From assembly GCA_040387375.1 (NCBI GenBank), contig JAZKDW010000029.1, positions 144,317-208,316 on the forward strand: 64,000 bases of DNA, written 5' to 3'. The notes under the pieces were generated by a model, which was not told the DNA's origin, searched no databases, and saw only the letters and a list, made by a program, of their open reading frames with translations. This document shows, one piece after another, positions 16,589 to 25,472 of the stretch. A program made the translations under genes and the position numbers. Every line of letters begins with the position of its first letter. Position 1 is the first letter of the stretch. The stretch is from JAZKDW01 sp040387375 (GTDB lineage: Bacteria; Pseudomonadota; Gammaproteobacteria; Burkholderiales; Burkholderiaceae_D).

Positions 16589-17758
16589 TTATTGCTTGGG
16601 TTTTACATCCTTGATGGTGTCGAACTCGACATTGTAGATCTCGCCATTGACGCGTTCCGCCCGGCGGATGTACACGTTCTGCACGATGTCACGGCTCTGG
16701 GCATCGATCAGGACCGGGCCGCGCGGGCTCTCGAAGTTCTGGCCTTTCATCGCCGCCAGCAATGCATCGCCGCCGCCCGCACCCTTGGTGGTCTTGAGCG
16801 CTTCGTAAATTACCCGTGCGCCGTCGTAAGCGGCAACGCCGAAGAAATTCGGACGGCCGCCCTTGGCGATCTTGGTAAAGCCGGCGACGAATTTCTTGTT
16901 CAGCGCCGACGGATGCGCCGGCGAATAGACGTCGGACGTGACCACGCCGATCGCGGTATCACCCATCTCGTTCAGGCCATCGTCATCCAGGAAGGCGCCG
17001 TGGCCGATCAGCTTGATCCCGGCCTTGTCCAGTCCCCGCTCTGCAAACTGCTTGACCAGCGCGGCACCAGGGCCGGCCGGCGTAAAGACAAACAGCGCAT
17101 CCGGCTTCAGATCGCGCACTTTCTGCAGGAATGGCGCAAAATCCGGATTACGCAGCGGTACACGCAACTCACCGAGGATCTTGCCACCGCCAAGCGTGAA
17201 GCGATGCTTGAAGGTTCTCTCGGCATCGAAGCCAGGGCCATAATCGAATACCAGGCTCACAGCGGTCTTGATGCCGGTTTTCGCCGCCCAGTCGCCGATG
17301 CCGGAGGTTACCTGCGGAAGGGTCTGGCTGGTGCGGATGATGTACGGCGACGCGTCAATGATGCTTTGTGTGGCGGCGGCCATGATGACCATCGGCGTCT
17401 TCGATTGCGTCGCAATCGGCGCGGCCGCCAACGCCAGTGGCGTCAGGCCGAATCCGGCGATCACGTTCACCTTGTCATTGACTACCATTTCCTGTGCAAT
17501 TTTCTTGGACATGTCGGGCAGGCCGCCGTCATCCTTGATGATCAGCTCAATTTGATGCCCGGCGACCTTGGAGCCCTGCTCCTGCATGTACAGGCGTACG
17601 CCGTTTTCAATCTGGCGCCCGGTGGAAGCAAAAGGACCGGTCATCGGCAGGATCAGCCCGATCTTGAATTTTTTTTCCTGTGCGATTGCGCTGGATAGCG
17701 GCAACGCGGCGATTGCCAGTGCCAGGGCAGTGGCGCGGAGGAATGGTCGTTTCTGCAT
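16589..17758 (-). CDS. LivK-type periplasmic substrate-binding protein (gentisate operon)
   Basis: 389 residues with signal peptide MQKRPFLRATALALAIAALP ending ASAIAQ-like. The mature protein begins FKIGLILPMTGPFASTGRQI and continues as a type I periplasmic binding protein. It is closely similar along its length to the proteins at 9844-11019 and 24191-25366 (shared DYGPG..AE..FK..F and VPLRNPDFAPFLQKVRD). First gene of the operon leading to 3-hydroxybenzoate hydroxylase and gentisate dioxygenase, so 3-hydroxybenzoate or a related aromatic acid is the likely ligand (inference). No permease or ATPase gene accompanies it. Confidence 0.9.
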   Translation of the reverse strand: MQKRPFLRATALALAIAALPLSSAIAQEKKFKIGLILPMTGPFASTGRQIENGVRLYMQEQGSKVAGHQIELIIKDDGGLPDMSKKIAQEMVVNDKVNVIAGFGLTPLALAAAPIATQSKTPMVIMAAATQSIIDASPYIIRTSQTLPQVTSGIGDWAAKTGIKTAVSLVFDYGPGFDAERTFKHRFTLGGGKILGELRVPLRNPDFAPFLQKVRDLKPDALFVFTPAGPGAALVKQFAERGLDKAGIKLIGHGAFLDDDGLNEMGDTAIGVVTSDVYSPAHPSALNKKFVAGFTKIAKGGRPNFFGVAAYDGARVIYEALKTTKGAGGGDALLAAMKGQNFESPRGPVLIDAQSRDIVQNVYIRRAERVNGEIYNVEFDTIKDVKPKQ

Positions 17759-17933
17759 GGTTGACTCCTTGATGGTTTTTATGAAATAAACTGCCGTGAA
17801 TCGTTGTTTGTTCCCGGCTGCCGCATGACTGGCAGCTCCCCTCTTCTACGATGTGTACCAACGAAAAGCGGAATCCTGCAGATGGCGCGAGCGAAAATCT
17901 CACGCAAACACCATCGTTTTTTATTACAAGGCG

Positions 17934-17955
17934 ATACAGTATCACCGCACTGTAT
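17934..17955. promoter_or_regulatory. Dyad in the divergent LysR / gentisate-operon promoter region
   Basis: ATACAGT (17934-17940), eight bases, ACTGTAT (17949-17955) is a perfect 7-bp inverted repeat lying 70 bp from the LysR start and 175 bp from the binding-protein start. A second weaker dyad ATTC-N7-GAAT lies at 17986-18000. LysR regulators bind such dyads between divergent genes, so the first is a candidate recognition site. The assignment is inference. Confidence 0.5.
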
Positions 17956-18024
17956 TTTGTAAATCGTGTAATCTGTATATTGAACATTCGAAATTTGAAT
18001 AATGGGGTATGAGGATGGGTCGCA

Positions 18025-18984
18025 ATGAGTTCGCTTGACGTTCGCTGGCTTGAAGTTTTTTGCGAGATTTACAAGACGCGCAGTGTCAGCCGCTCCGCGG
18101 AAATCCTGAATCTGAGCCAACCGGCAGTCAGCATCGCGCTGTCGCGTCTGCGCCAGCACTTCAACGATCCGCTGTTCGTGCGCACCTCGCGCGGCATGGA
18201 ACCGACGGCCATGGGCCATGATTTGCTGACGCCGATTTCCGAAGCGCTCGATGCGCTGGCCCGGGCGACTGGACAGCGCCCGGCCTTCGATCCGCTCACC
18301 TCCAACCGCACCTTCAACATCTGCATGTCGGACATCAGCCAGATCGTGCTGCTGCCCAATCTGTGGCGCCATCTGCGCACTGTCGCGCCATCGATCCGGA
18401 TCGACGTCGCCCCGCTATCGGACGATACCGCGCCCCTGCTCGAATCCGGCAACGCCGATCTGGCGCTGGGTTTTGTGCCGCAGCTGGAAAAATATTTCCA
18501 CGAGATGACCCTGTTCCGCCAGTCTTACGTGTGTGCGGTAAGCGCCGACCATCCGCGCGTGCGCGAAGGATTGACGCTGGAGCAGTTCGAAACCGAAGAT
18601 CACGCCGAGGTCACCCGATCCGGCACCGGCCACCTGATCATCAACCGGGAACTCCTGCGCCAGGGGATTACACGCCGGGTAGTGCTGAAAATTCCAAACT
18701 TCCTCAGCGCCGGCGTGCTGGCCGAAAGGACCAGCCTGCTGATCCTGATACCGGAATACCTTGCCGATTTTTTCAAAAGCCAATCGCGCATCGAGACCTT
18801 CCCGCTGCCGTTCGAATTGCAGGACTATGCGGTCAAGCTGTATTGGCACGAGCGTTATCACCGGGATGAAGGCATCGTGTGGATACGGGAAGTGATCCGC
18901 AACCTGATGCGCTTCGATGCCGGCTCCTCGCCCGGCCTGGACCGTCATCCGCTGCAAGTGGCGCGCGAAGTCAGGGCAGGCTGA
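18025..18984 (+). CDS. LysR-family regulator of the NahR/NagR group
   Basis: 319 residues. N-terminal winged helix: WLEVFCEIYKTRSVSRSAEI and LSQPAVSIALSRLRQHFNDPLFVRT, then PTAMGHDLLTPISEAL; the effector domain carries the TFNICMSDISQIVLLPNLW stretch typical of NahR, NagR and DntR type regulators, which sense salicylate and similar aromatic acids. It is divergent from the operon for 3-hydroxybenzoate/gentisate degradation with a 266-bp spacer that contains candidate binding dyads. Likely role is activation of that operon by an aromatic acid (inference). The start is an ATG without a strong ribosome site. Confidence 0.88.
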   Translation: MSSLDVRWLEVFCEIYKTRSVSRSAEILNLSQPAVSIALSRLRQHFNDPLFVRTSRGMEPTAMGHDLLTPISEALDALARATGQRPAFDPLTSNRTFNICMSDISQIVLLPNLWRHLRTVAPSIRIDVAPLSDDTAPLLESGNADLALGFVPQLEKYFHEMTLFRQSYVCAVSADHPRVREGLTLEQFETEDHAEVTRSGTGHLIINRELLRQGITRRVVLKIPNFLSAGVLAERTSLLILIPEYLADFFKSQSRIETFPLPFELQDYAVKLYWHERYHRDEGIVWIREVIRNLMRFDAGSSPGLDRHPLQVAREVRAG

Positions 18985-19198
18985 GTTGTACGGCGCTGGC
19001 CAGTGCCGCATCCACATCCGGATAATTTCTTGTTTTTACGATGTAACGGTTCTGCTGACTTCGCTTTTTAAAGAACACTTTTATCTGTACGATGTGTCAT
19101 GCCCTTGAAATGGGTATCGTCTTCCGTGCCGCCCTCACAGTGACCGGCATTTGCGAAGATGCGTTTCACAATAATTCATTCAACCACGTAAGGACATC

Positions 19199-20074
19199 AT
19201 GAAACGAGTCATCCTTTTCCTCGCTACCAACCTCGCCATCATGCTGGTGCTCGGCATCACGGCAAGTCTGCTCGGCGTGAACAAATACCTGACCGCCAAC
19301 GGCCTGAACCTCGGCATGCTGCTCGCCTTCGCGGCGCTGATCGGCTTCGGCGGCTCGTTCATTTCATTGCTGATGTCGAAAACCATCGCCAAGTGGTCGA
19401 CCGGCGCGCAAGTGATCACACAACCCAACGGCGCCACCGAACGCTGGCTGATGGCGACGGTAGCGGCGCAGGCGCAGAAGGCCGGCATCAGCATGCCGGA
19501 AGTCGCGATCTACCAGGGTGAGCCAAATGCATTCGCCACCGGCGCGACAAAAAACAACTCGCTGGTTGCGGTATCGACCGGCCTGCTGGAATCGATGACA
19601 CAGCAGGAAGTGGAGGCGGTGCTGGCGCATGAAGTGGCCCATATCGCCAATGGCGACATGGTCACGCTGACATTGATCCAGGGCGTGGTGAACACATTTG
19701 TGATTTTCCTCGCGCGTGTGGTCGGCTACTTTGTGGACCAGTTTCTGCGCAGAGGCAGCAGCTCGGAAAGCGCCGGCCCCGGAATCGGCTATACGATCAC
19801 GGTCATCGTATGCGACATCCTGTTTGGCATCCTGGCCAGCATCATCGTGATGTACTTCTCCCGTCAGCGCGAGTTCAGGGCCGATCGCGGCGCCGCGCAG
19901 ATTCTGGGCTCGGGACGGCCGATGATCGCCGCGCTGCAGCGCCTTGGCGGCCTGTCTCCAAGCGACCTGCCGAAGAACCTGGCGGCGTCCGGGATTGCGG
20001 GCAGCGGACTGGCGTCGCTGTTTTCCAGCCATCCGCCGCTGGAAGACCGGATCGCGGCGCTGCAGGCGCCATAA
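19199..20074 (+). CDS. htpX: Membrane zinc metalloprotease HtpX
   Basis: 291 residues. Two N-terminal membrane helices (VILFLATNLAIMLVLGI and LGMLLAFAALIGFGGSFISL), the zinc motif HEVAH at residues 144-148, two further hydrophobic segments, and the REFRADRGAA motif supplying the third metal ligand. Length matches HtpX of gamma- and betaproteobacteria. It degrades misfolded inner-membrane proteins alongside FtsH. Housekeeping in nature and not obviously linked to the flanking catabolic units. A small membrane protein follows 59 bp downstream in the same direction. Confidence 0.95.
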   Translation: MKRVILFLATNLAIMLVLGITASLLGVNKYLTANGLNLGMLLAFAALIGFGGSFISLLMSKTIAKWSTGAQVITQPNGATERWLMATVAAQAQKAGISMPEVAIYQGEPNAFATGATKNNSLVAVSTGLLESMTQQEVEAVLAHEVAHIANGDMVTLTLIQGVVNTFVIFLARVVGYFVDQFLRRGSSSESAGPGIGYTITVIVCDILFGILASIIVMYFSRQREFRADRGAAQILGSGRPMIAALQRLGGLSPSDLPKNLAASGIAGSGLASLFSSHPPLEDRIAALQAP

Positions 20075-20133
20075 CCGCACTCCACGTAAACGCATTTGTT
20101 GCCGCTTTGCCGGCACCCTAAAGGACAAACACC

Positions 20134-20580
20134 ATGATCATCGCCAAATTCCTTCACATGCTGGGTTTCACCGTCTGGGTGGGCGGCATGTTTTTCGCCT
20201 ACATGACGCTGCGCCCGGTTGCCGCCTCTCGGCTCGAGCCGCAGCCGCGCGTGAATCTGTGGGCTGGCGTATTCGAAAAGTTTTTCAGCTGGGTATGGGC
20301 ATCGATAGCCCTGATTCTTGGCAGCGGCATGTACATGATGGCGCTGATCGGCAAGCCGCCGCTCTATGTGACAGCCATGTTCGTGCTGGGCATCGTCATG
20401 ATGCTGATTTTTGCGCACGTGTTTTTCGCGCCTTACAAACGCATGAAACGTGCGGTCGCCGCGCGCGAATGGGTGGCCGGCGGTGCGGCACTCGGACAGA
20501 TACGCAAATTGATCGGGATAAATCTGGTGCTGGGATTGGTAACGCTGGCCATCGGCGCCATGGGGCGCTTTTCCATCTGA
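20134..20580 (+). CDS. CopD-like small integral membrane protein
   Basis: 148 residues with four predicted membrane helices (FLHMLGFTVWVGGMFFAYMT; FFSWVWASIALILGSGMYMM; YVTAMFVLGIVMMLIFAHVFF; LIGINLVLGLVTLAIGAMG). The N-terminal H-x-x-x-x-x-x-W-x-G-G pattern is shared with CopD-family and related four-helix haem or copper proteins. A precise role is not readable. AAGGA ribosome site ahead of ATG. It follows htpX and ends at a hairpin before the convergent response-regulator gene. Confidence 0.72.
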   Translation: MIIAKFLHMLGFTVWVGGMFFAYMTLRPVAASRLEPQPRVNLWAGVFEKFFSWVWASIALILGSGMYMMALIGKPPLYVTAMFVLGIVMMLIFAHVFFAPYKRMKRAVAAREWVAGGAALGQIRKLIGINLVLGLVTLAIGAMGRFSI

Positions 20581-20589
20581 TGAAAGCGG

Positions 20590-20611
20590 GGCCGGAGCAC
20601 TTGCTCCGGCC
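20590..20611. terminator. Hairpin between convergent genes
   Basis: GGCCGGAGC (20590-20598), loop ACTT, GCTCCGGCC (20603-20611): a perfect 9-bp GC-rich stem located between the CopD-like stop and the GGDEF response-regulator stop. It probably ends transcription from one or both sides, though there is no clear U-tract. Confidence 0.5.
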
Positions 20612-20617
20612 AGTGAG

Positions 20618-21571
20618 CTACATCGCAACCGGACACAAGACCGGAAGATCGGCGCAGTGATACTGGTTCTTGCCGGATCGCTTGGCTTCGTACAGCGCAC
20701 TGTCTGCGCGGGCGATCAATGAGTCCGCATCTTCGGCGTCGGCAGGATAAAACGCGATGCCGATGCTGGCCGTCAGCCGCAGGGGCGCGCCATTGATGTC
20801 AAAACTCCTCCCCATGTAATGCAGCACCTTCTGCGCCGGCTGGACAATCGAGTCAATGCCGGCAATCTCGGACAGCAGCACGATGAATTCATCACCGCCG
20901 ATGCGCGCCACCGTATCTTCGCGCCGCACCGCGTTGCCCAGGCGTTCCGCCACCATCTTCAGCAGCACGTCGCCGCACTGGTGCCCATGCTGGTCGTTGA
21001 TTTCCTTGAAGCCATCGAGGTCGATATACATCACCGCCATCATTTTGTGATTGCGGTTAACGTGATGCATTGCCTTTTCGATGCGGTCCGTCAGCAGGCG
21101 CCGGTTGGGCAAGCCGGTCAACGGATCGTGCAAGGCCATTTCCTTCTGCAGGCGGCTCTGCTCCGCGACGGTTTTGTATAACAGACGCACTTCCAGCATG
21201 TTCTGGATGCGCATCTTGAATTCGATCAGGTCATAAGGCTTGGTGACGAAGTCGCGAGCGCCGGCTTCCAGCGCCGCATGTTTGTAGCGCTGGTCCCCGG
21301 TGATCGCCAGCACCGGCAGGTAGGCGTCTTTTTCAATCACGCGCAAGCCTTCCATCACTTGCAATCCATCCATGCCGGGCATGTGCATGTCGAGCAGAAT
21401 CAGGTCATAGTCGTTATTCGCGTGCAGTGCACAGACCTTGCTTGAATCCGTCACGGAGGAGACGCGTGCATAACCTTCCATGCGCAGGATCTCAACCAGC
21501 AACTCGATATTGTCCGCACAATCGTCCACGACCAGGATTTGTGCATTGCGGATGTCGTCAACATTCATCAT
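20618..21571 (-). CDS. Response regulator with GGDEF output (diguanylate cyclase)
   Basis: 317 residues. A receiver domain (about 9-125) has the acidic pair VVDD, phospho-acceptor D61 in LILLDMHMPGMDG, and K111 in VTKPYD. The GGDEF domain (about 150-310) has RIGGDEFIVLL with an intact R-x-x-D inhibitory site (RRED) five residues before. This is a phosphorylation-controlled diguanylate cyclase of the WspR/PleD-like class with one receiver. No partner histidine kinase is adjacent. AAAGG ribosome site ahead of tandem ATGs. Confidence 0.93.
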   Translation of the reverse strand: MMNVDDIRNAQILVVDDCADNIELLVEILRMEGYARVSSVTDSSKVCALHANNDYDLILLDMHMPGMDGLQVMEGLRVIEKDAYLPVLAITGDQRYKHAALEAGARDFVTKPYDLIEFKMRIQNMLEVRLLYKTVAEQSRLQKEMALHDPLTGLPNRRLLTDRIEKAMHHVNRNHKMMAVMYIDLDGFKEINDQHGHQCGDVLLKMVAERLGNAVRREDTVARIGGDEFIVLLSEIAGIDSIVQPAQKVLHYMGRSFDINGAPLRLTASIGIAFYPADAEDADSLIARADSALYEAKRSGKNQYHCADLPVLCPVAM

Positions 21572-21917
21572 GAATTGCCTTTGGTGTTCAGCTTGTCAGC
21601 ATCAAGGGAGCCGCTACCAACGACCACCTTTTATAAAATCGAAAAAGGCATGTATTTGCCATATTACTCAGCAGAAATAATGCCTGCCGGTAAGACCTCT
21701 TCCGATTTGGAAAGTTCAACAGATTTTTCTTGTTAGTGTGCAACTTTCCCGGGCATATTTGTGCCCGGCCTGCAAGCTGTTTTCGCTAATGACATTGCCT
21801 GGATTTTCATTCAGGCGGAGAGCAGAATCATCGGCTTTTTACCCGATTTCGGATAAATGAAACTAGCACAGGAAATTTTATACCCATTTACATTCATTGC
21901 CTACTAGTAATATTAAA
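21572..21917. other. Non-coding spacer, 346 bp
   Basis: AT-richer than its surroundings, between the 5' end of the GGDEF response regulator and the 3' end of the AraC gene (both minus strand). It should hold the response-regulator promoter. A nested pair of inverted repeats is visible: GGAAAGTT (21709-21716) with AACTTTCC (21742-21749), and CCGGGCA (21749-21755) with TGCCCGG (21762-21768). No coding sequence is supported. Confidence 0.6.
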
Positions 21918-22805
21918 CTAATACAACGATTTTGCCTGATTGCGGAAATCTTTTGGCGAGAGCCCGATCTGTCGTTTGAAAAAGCGGGTGAAATAGGCCG
22001 GATCGGAAAATCCGAGCGTGTCGGACACGACACTCACGGTCATCGATGTGTACACCAGTTTCCGCTTTGCCTCCAGCAGCAAACGTTCGTGAATCAGGGC
22101 CAGCGCCGACTGCCCGACTGCCTGCCGGCACAGCACATTGAGATGTGCCGGCGTGATGCCTGTCCTGTGCGCGTAATGCGCCACCGGAAAATGCCTGGCG
22201 TAGTCCTCTTCAATCATGGCGCAGAAATGCGCAAAATGCTCTTCCCCCCGGTTGATGCCCTTTGTCTGCGCCCGCGCCGCAGGAGAAGCCGTCCTGCCGA
22301 GCCATATCAGGATTGCCTGCAACAAGGATTCCATCAACAGATTCCGATGCGGCGCATTGCCCTTGTACTCGATGTCGAGGGCGCGAAACGCGGTTTTCAG
22401 GCAGGCGCTTTCGTCATCGTCGGCGAGGCGATGAATGTGCGGGCTTCCCAGACGGGTCAGCCAGTCGCCAATGCCATGGCTGATCTTGCCGAGCAGCGGA
22501 TAAGCGAGCGTGATCACATGGCCATCGGCATCGCGGGAAAACTTGAATCCGTGTATGCACATCTGCGGGACGAGCAGTATGCCGTCCGCACCCAGGTCAT
22601 GGTGCCTGTCGTCGAGCCGAATTTTTGCCGACCCGCTTTTCAGGTACAGGATCTGGAACAGGCCGTGGTGCTGGTGCGGATCGATCTGCCAATCGTGCAA
22701 TTCGCTGCGTGCGGCGATGGTTTCGCAGTGCACCATATCCGGCATCAGCCACTGTTCAAATTCACCGTAAAGCTTATAGACGGGGACGTCGGTGACCGGA
22801 CTCAT
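21918..22805 (-). CDS. AraC-family regulator, PobR/PobC-like
   Basis: 295 residues from the ATG at 22805; a TTG at 22871 would extend it but lacks support. The N-terminal half is a cupin-like sensor (DPHQHHGLFQILYLKSGSAKIRLD). The C-terminal 100 residues carry two helix-turn-helix units ending in DTLGFSDPAYFTRFFKRQIGLSPKDFRNQ, the AraC signature. It is divergent from pobA, the usual arrangement for AraC-type activators of 4-hydroxybenzoate hydroxylase in Burkholderiales. Likely effector 4-hydroxybenzoate (inference from neighbour). Confidence 0.88.
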   Translation of the reverse strand: MSPVTDVPVYKLYGEFEQWLMPDMVHCETIAARSELHDWQIDPHQHHGLFQILYLKSGSAKIRLDDRHHDLGADGILLVPQMCIHGFKFSRDADGHVITLAYPLLGKISHGIGDWLTRLGSPHIHRLADDDESACLKTAFRALDIEYKGNAPHRNLLMESLLQAILIWLGRTASPAARAQTKGINRGEEHFAHFCAMIEEDYARHFPVAHYAHRTGITPAHLNVLCRQAVGQSALALIHERLLLEAKRKLVYTSMTVSVVSDTLGFSDPAYFTRFFKRQIGLSPKDFRNQAKSLY

Positions 22806-22857
22806 GAGGCGCTCGCATTCGAATGCTGGAGGGGCATCGTACCAGAAGGCAGGAATC

Positions 22858-22883
22858 TTCGAAATGTACAATTTTTAATCGAA
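22858..22883. promoter_or_regulatory. Possible AraC-type operator upstream of pobA
   Basis: TTCGA (22858-22862) and TCGAA (22879-22883) form a short inverted pair spaced by 16 AT-rich bases in the gap between the divergent regulator and pobA. Short arms make this weak; it is listed only because of its position. Confidence 0.25.
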
Positions 22884-22941
22884 AAAGTCCCTTCCAAACC
22901 GCCCTCTTCCCGCACAAGATACGAACATTCACCGGGACGGC

Positions 22942-24171
22942 ATGCAAGTCCTGCCCCGTGTCCGGTTACAAAACATACAGGAGACTTCCATCAAAACGCA
23001 GGTCGCAATCATAGGCGCCGGCCCGTCCGGATTATTGCTGGGCCAGCTGCTGCATCAGCAAGGCATCGACAACGTCATCCTCGAAATGAAGTCGCCCGAA
23101 TACGTGCTCGGCCGCATCCGCGCCGGCGTGCTCGAACAGGGCACCGCCGAACTGCTGCGGGAAGCCGGCGCCGGCGCACGCATGGATCGCGACGGCCAGG
23201 TGCATGATGGATTTTCATTGTCCTTCGACGGCAGGGAGGAGCGCATCGACCTGAAATCGCTCGCCGGCGGCAAGACCGTCATGGTGTATGGCCAGACCGA
23301 AGTGACACGCGACCTGATGGATGCGCGCGCGGCGGCCGGCGGCCTGACGGTGTATGAGGCGGCCGATGTACAGCCGCATGATTTTGATACCGGCAAACCG
23401 CGCGTCACCTTCATCAAGGATGGCAAGCCGGTCGAACTGGAGTGTGATTTCATAGCAGGCTGCGACGGCTTCCATGGGGTGTCGCGCGCATCGGTGCCGC
23501 AGGATGCCATCCGCATTTTCGAACGTGTCTATCCGTTCGGCTGGCTCGGCATACTGTCGCATACACCGCCGGTATCGCATGAGCTGATCTACGCCGGCCA
23601 TGAACGCGGTTTTGCCCTGTGCAGCATGCGATCGGCGACCCTGAGCCGCTATTATCTGCAATGCGGACTGGACGAAAAGATCGATGAATGGTCTGATGAG
23701 CGCTTCTGGAATGAGCTGAAGGCACGTTTGCCGGAGGCCACCGCGCGCAAGCTGGTGACCGGACCGTCAATTGAAAAAAGCATCGCGCCACTGCGCAGCT
23801 TTGTCGCCGAGCCGATGAAATTCGGCCGCCTGTTCCTGGTCGGCGATGCCGCGCAAATCGTACCGCCGACCGGCGCCAAAGGCTTGAACCTGGCCGCCAG
23901 CGACGTCCATACGCTTTATCATGTGCTGCGCAAGAATTACCTTGAAGGACGCGCCGATCTGCTGGAAAAATATTCCGAGATCTGCCTGCGGCGCATCTGG
24001 AAAGCGGAACGCTTCTCATGGTGGATGACATCGATGCTGCACAAATTTTCGGATGATCCGTTTAACCGCCGCATGCAGCAGGCCGAACTGGATTACTACA
24101 CAAATTCACTGGCAGGCCGCACCACGATCGCGGAAAATTATGTCGGCTTGCCTTACGAACCGATCAATTGA
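22942..24171 (+). CDS. pobA: 4-Hydroxybenzoate 3-monooxygenase
   Basis: PobA flavoprotein converting 4-hydroxybenzoate to protocatechuate with NADPH and O2. FAD motif VAIIGAGPSGLLLGQLLHQQ, DG motif GCDGFHGVSR, and GD motif FLVGDAAQIVPPTGAKGLN are all present, with the characteristic C-terminus YYTNSLAGRTTIAENYVGLP. Family members start MKTQVAIIGAGPSG at a length of about 394. Here that methionine codon is ATC (22990-22992), six bases after a perfect AGGAG, and would give 393 residues. The only in-frame standard start is ATG 22942, adding 16 residues, which is the coordinate used. A binding-protein gene follows by 19 bp. No protocatechuate ring-cleavage genes are in the window. Confidence 0.93.
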   Translation: MQVLPRVRLQNIQETSIKTQVAIIGAGPSGLLLGQLLHQQGIDNVILEMKSPEYVLGRIRAGVLEQGTAELLREAGAGARMDRDGQVHDGFSLSFDGREERIDLKSLAGGKTVMVYGQTEVTRDLMDARAAAGGLTVYEAADVQPHDFDTGKPRVTFIKDGKPVELECDFIAGCDGFHGVSRASVPQDAIRIFERVYPFGWLGILSHTPPVSHELIYAGHERGFALCSMRSATLSRYYLQCGLDEKIDEWSDERFWNELKARLPEATARKLVTGPSIEKSIAPLRSFVAEPMKFGRLFLVGDAAQIVPPTGAKGLNLAASDVHTLYHVLRKNYLEGRADLLEKYSEICLRRIWKAERFSWWMTSMLHKFSDDPFNRRMQQAELDYYTNSLAGRTTIAENYVGLPYEPIN

Positions 24172-24190
24172 CAATCACAGGGAGACAACA

Positions 24191-25366
24191 ATGAAAATCC
24201 GTAAAATTCTGCGCGCAGTCGCGGCAGCGAGCCTGCTGGGCGCCGCAACGCTGACCGCGTCGGCGCAGGAAACGATCAAGGTCGGGCTGATCGCGCCCTT
24301 CTCCGGCCCCTTTGCCGACTATGGCCGTCAAATGGAAGCCGGCATCAAGGCCTACATGAAACAGCATGGCGACAAGGTCGCCGGCAAGAAAGTGGAAGTC
24401 ATCATCCGCGACACGACCGGGCCGGTGCCGGACGTCGCCCGGCGCCTGGCGCAGGAACTGGTGGTGCGCGACAAGGTGGACTTCCTCGCCGGCTTCGGCC
24501 TGACGCCGGAAGCGCTGGCGGTCGCGCCGATTGCCGAGCAGGCGAAGACGCCGATGATCATCATGAATGCGGCGACCTCGGTCATCACCACCAAGTCGCA
24601 GTACATCGCCCGCGTGTCGATGACACTGCCGCAGATCTCGGCGCCGATGGGAACCTGGGCCGTCAGGAACGGCATCCGGCGCGTCGTTACCCTGGTTGCC
24701 GACTACGGCCCCGGGATCGATGCCGAGACCTCCTTCAAGACCAACTTCATCGGCGGCGGGGGCCAGGTGCTGGAGTCGATCCGGGTGCCGCTGCGCAATC
24801 CCGATTTCTCGCCCTTCATCCAGCGCATCAGGGATGCCAAACCGGAAGCGGTATTCATTTTTGTCCCGGCCGGTGAGCAGGGCATCGCCTTCATGAAAGG
24901 ATACCGCGAACGCGGCCTGGCGGAAGCCGGCATCAAGGTGATCGCCACCGGCGACCTCACTGACGACAATGTGCTGCCCGCGATGGGCGACGGCACGCTG
25001 GGGCTGATCACCACCTTCCATTATTCGGCCGCGCACAATTCGCCGGAGAACAAGACCTTCCGGAAATTTTATTCCGAAGCGAATCCAGGCATGGGACGGC
25101 CGAACTTCATGGCGGTCGCGGCCTATGACGGCATGGCGGCGATCTATGAGGTCTCGCGCAAGCTGAACGGCAAGATCAATGGCGACAAGGCAATGGCGGC
25201 ACTCAAGGGCATGAAGATCAACAGTCCGCGCGGACCAATCATGATCGATCCCGCGACCCGTGACGTGGTGCAGGCCGTGTATGTGCGCAAAGTGGAAAAA
25301 GTGGGCGGCGAACTGTACAACGTCGAATTCGACAAATTCCCGGATGTGAAAGACCCCGGCAAATAA
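24191..25366 (+). CDS. LivK-type periplasmic substrate-binding protein (pobA operon)
   Basis: 391 residues from ATG 24191 behind a GGGAG ribosome site; the frame is open upstream into pobA but that part overlaps it. The signal peptide MKIRKILRAVAAASLLGAAT ends near TASAQE. The mature protein starts IKVGLIAPFSGPFADYGRQM. It is the third copy in the window of this receptor type, downstream of pobA by 19 bp and presumably co-transcribed. Ligand likely 4-hydroxybenzoate or a related acid (inference). Transporter membrane components are absent. The gene is followed by paired inverted repeats that may end transcription. Confidence 0.9.
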   Translation: MKIRKILRAVAAASLLGAATLTASAQETIKVGLIAPFSGPFADYGRQMEAGIKAYMKQHGDKVAGKKVEVIIRDTTGPVPDVARRLAQELVVRDKVDFLAGFGLTPEALAVAPIAEQAKTPMIIMNAATSVITTKSQYIARVSMTLPQISAPMGTWAVRNGIRRVVTLVADYGPGIDAETSFKTNFIGGGGQVLESIRVPLRNPDFSPFIQRIRDAKPEAVFIFVPAGEQGIAFMKGYRERGLAEAGIKVIATGDLTDDNVLPAMGDGTLGLITTFHYSAAHNSPENKTFRKFYSEANPGMGRPNFMAVAAYDGMAAIYEVSRKLNGKINGDKAMAALKGMKINSPRGPIMIDPATRDVVQAVYVRKVEKVGGELYNVEFDKFPDVKDPGK

Positions 25367-25472
25367 GCAGCGGGCAGCTAAACTCGACTTTATCCTTTCA
25401 GCGTGCATGACAAATCGAATCGATAATGTGGAGCTTGAGGGATATGGACGTTCTTCTCGTGCGAGCGGGTTA

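Noticed and set aside
21749..21768. CCGGGCA hairpin as terminator for the AraC gene
   Set aside because: It is 150 bp beyond the stop and has no U-tract in the direction of transcription.
21897..23207. Open frame of 436 codons on the plus strand across the AraC gene
   Set aside because: It runs antisense to the AraC regulator and into pobA in another frame, with no family features.
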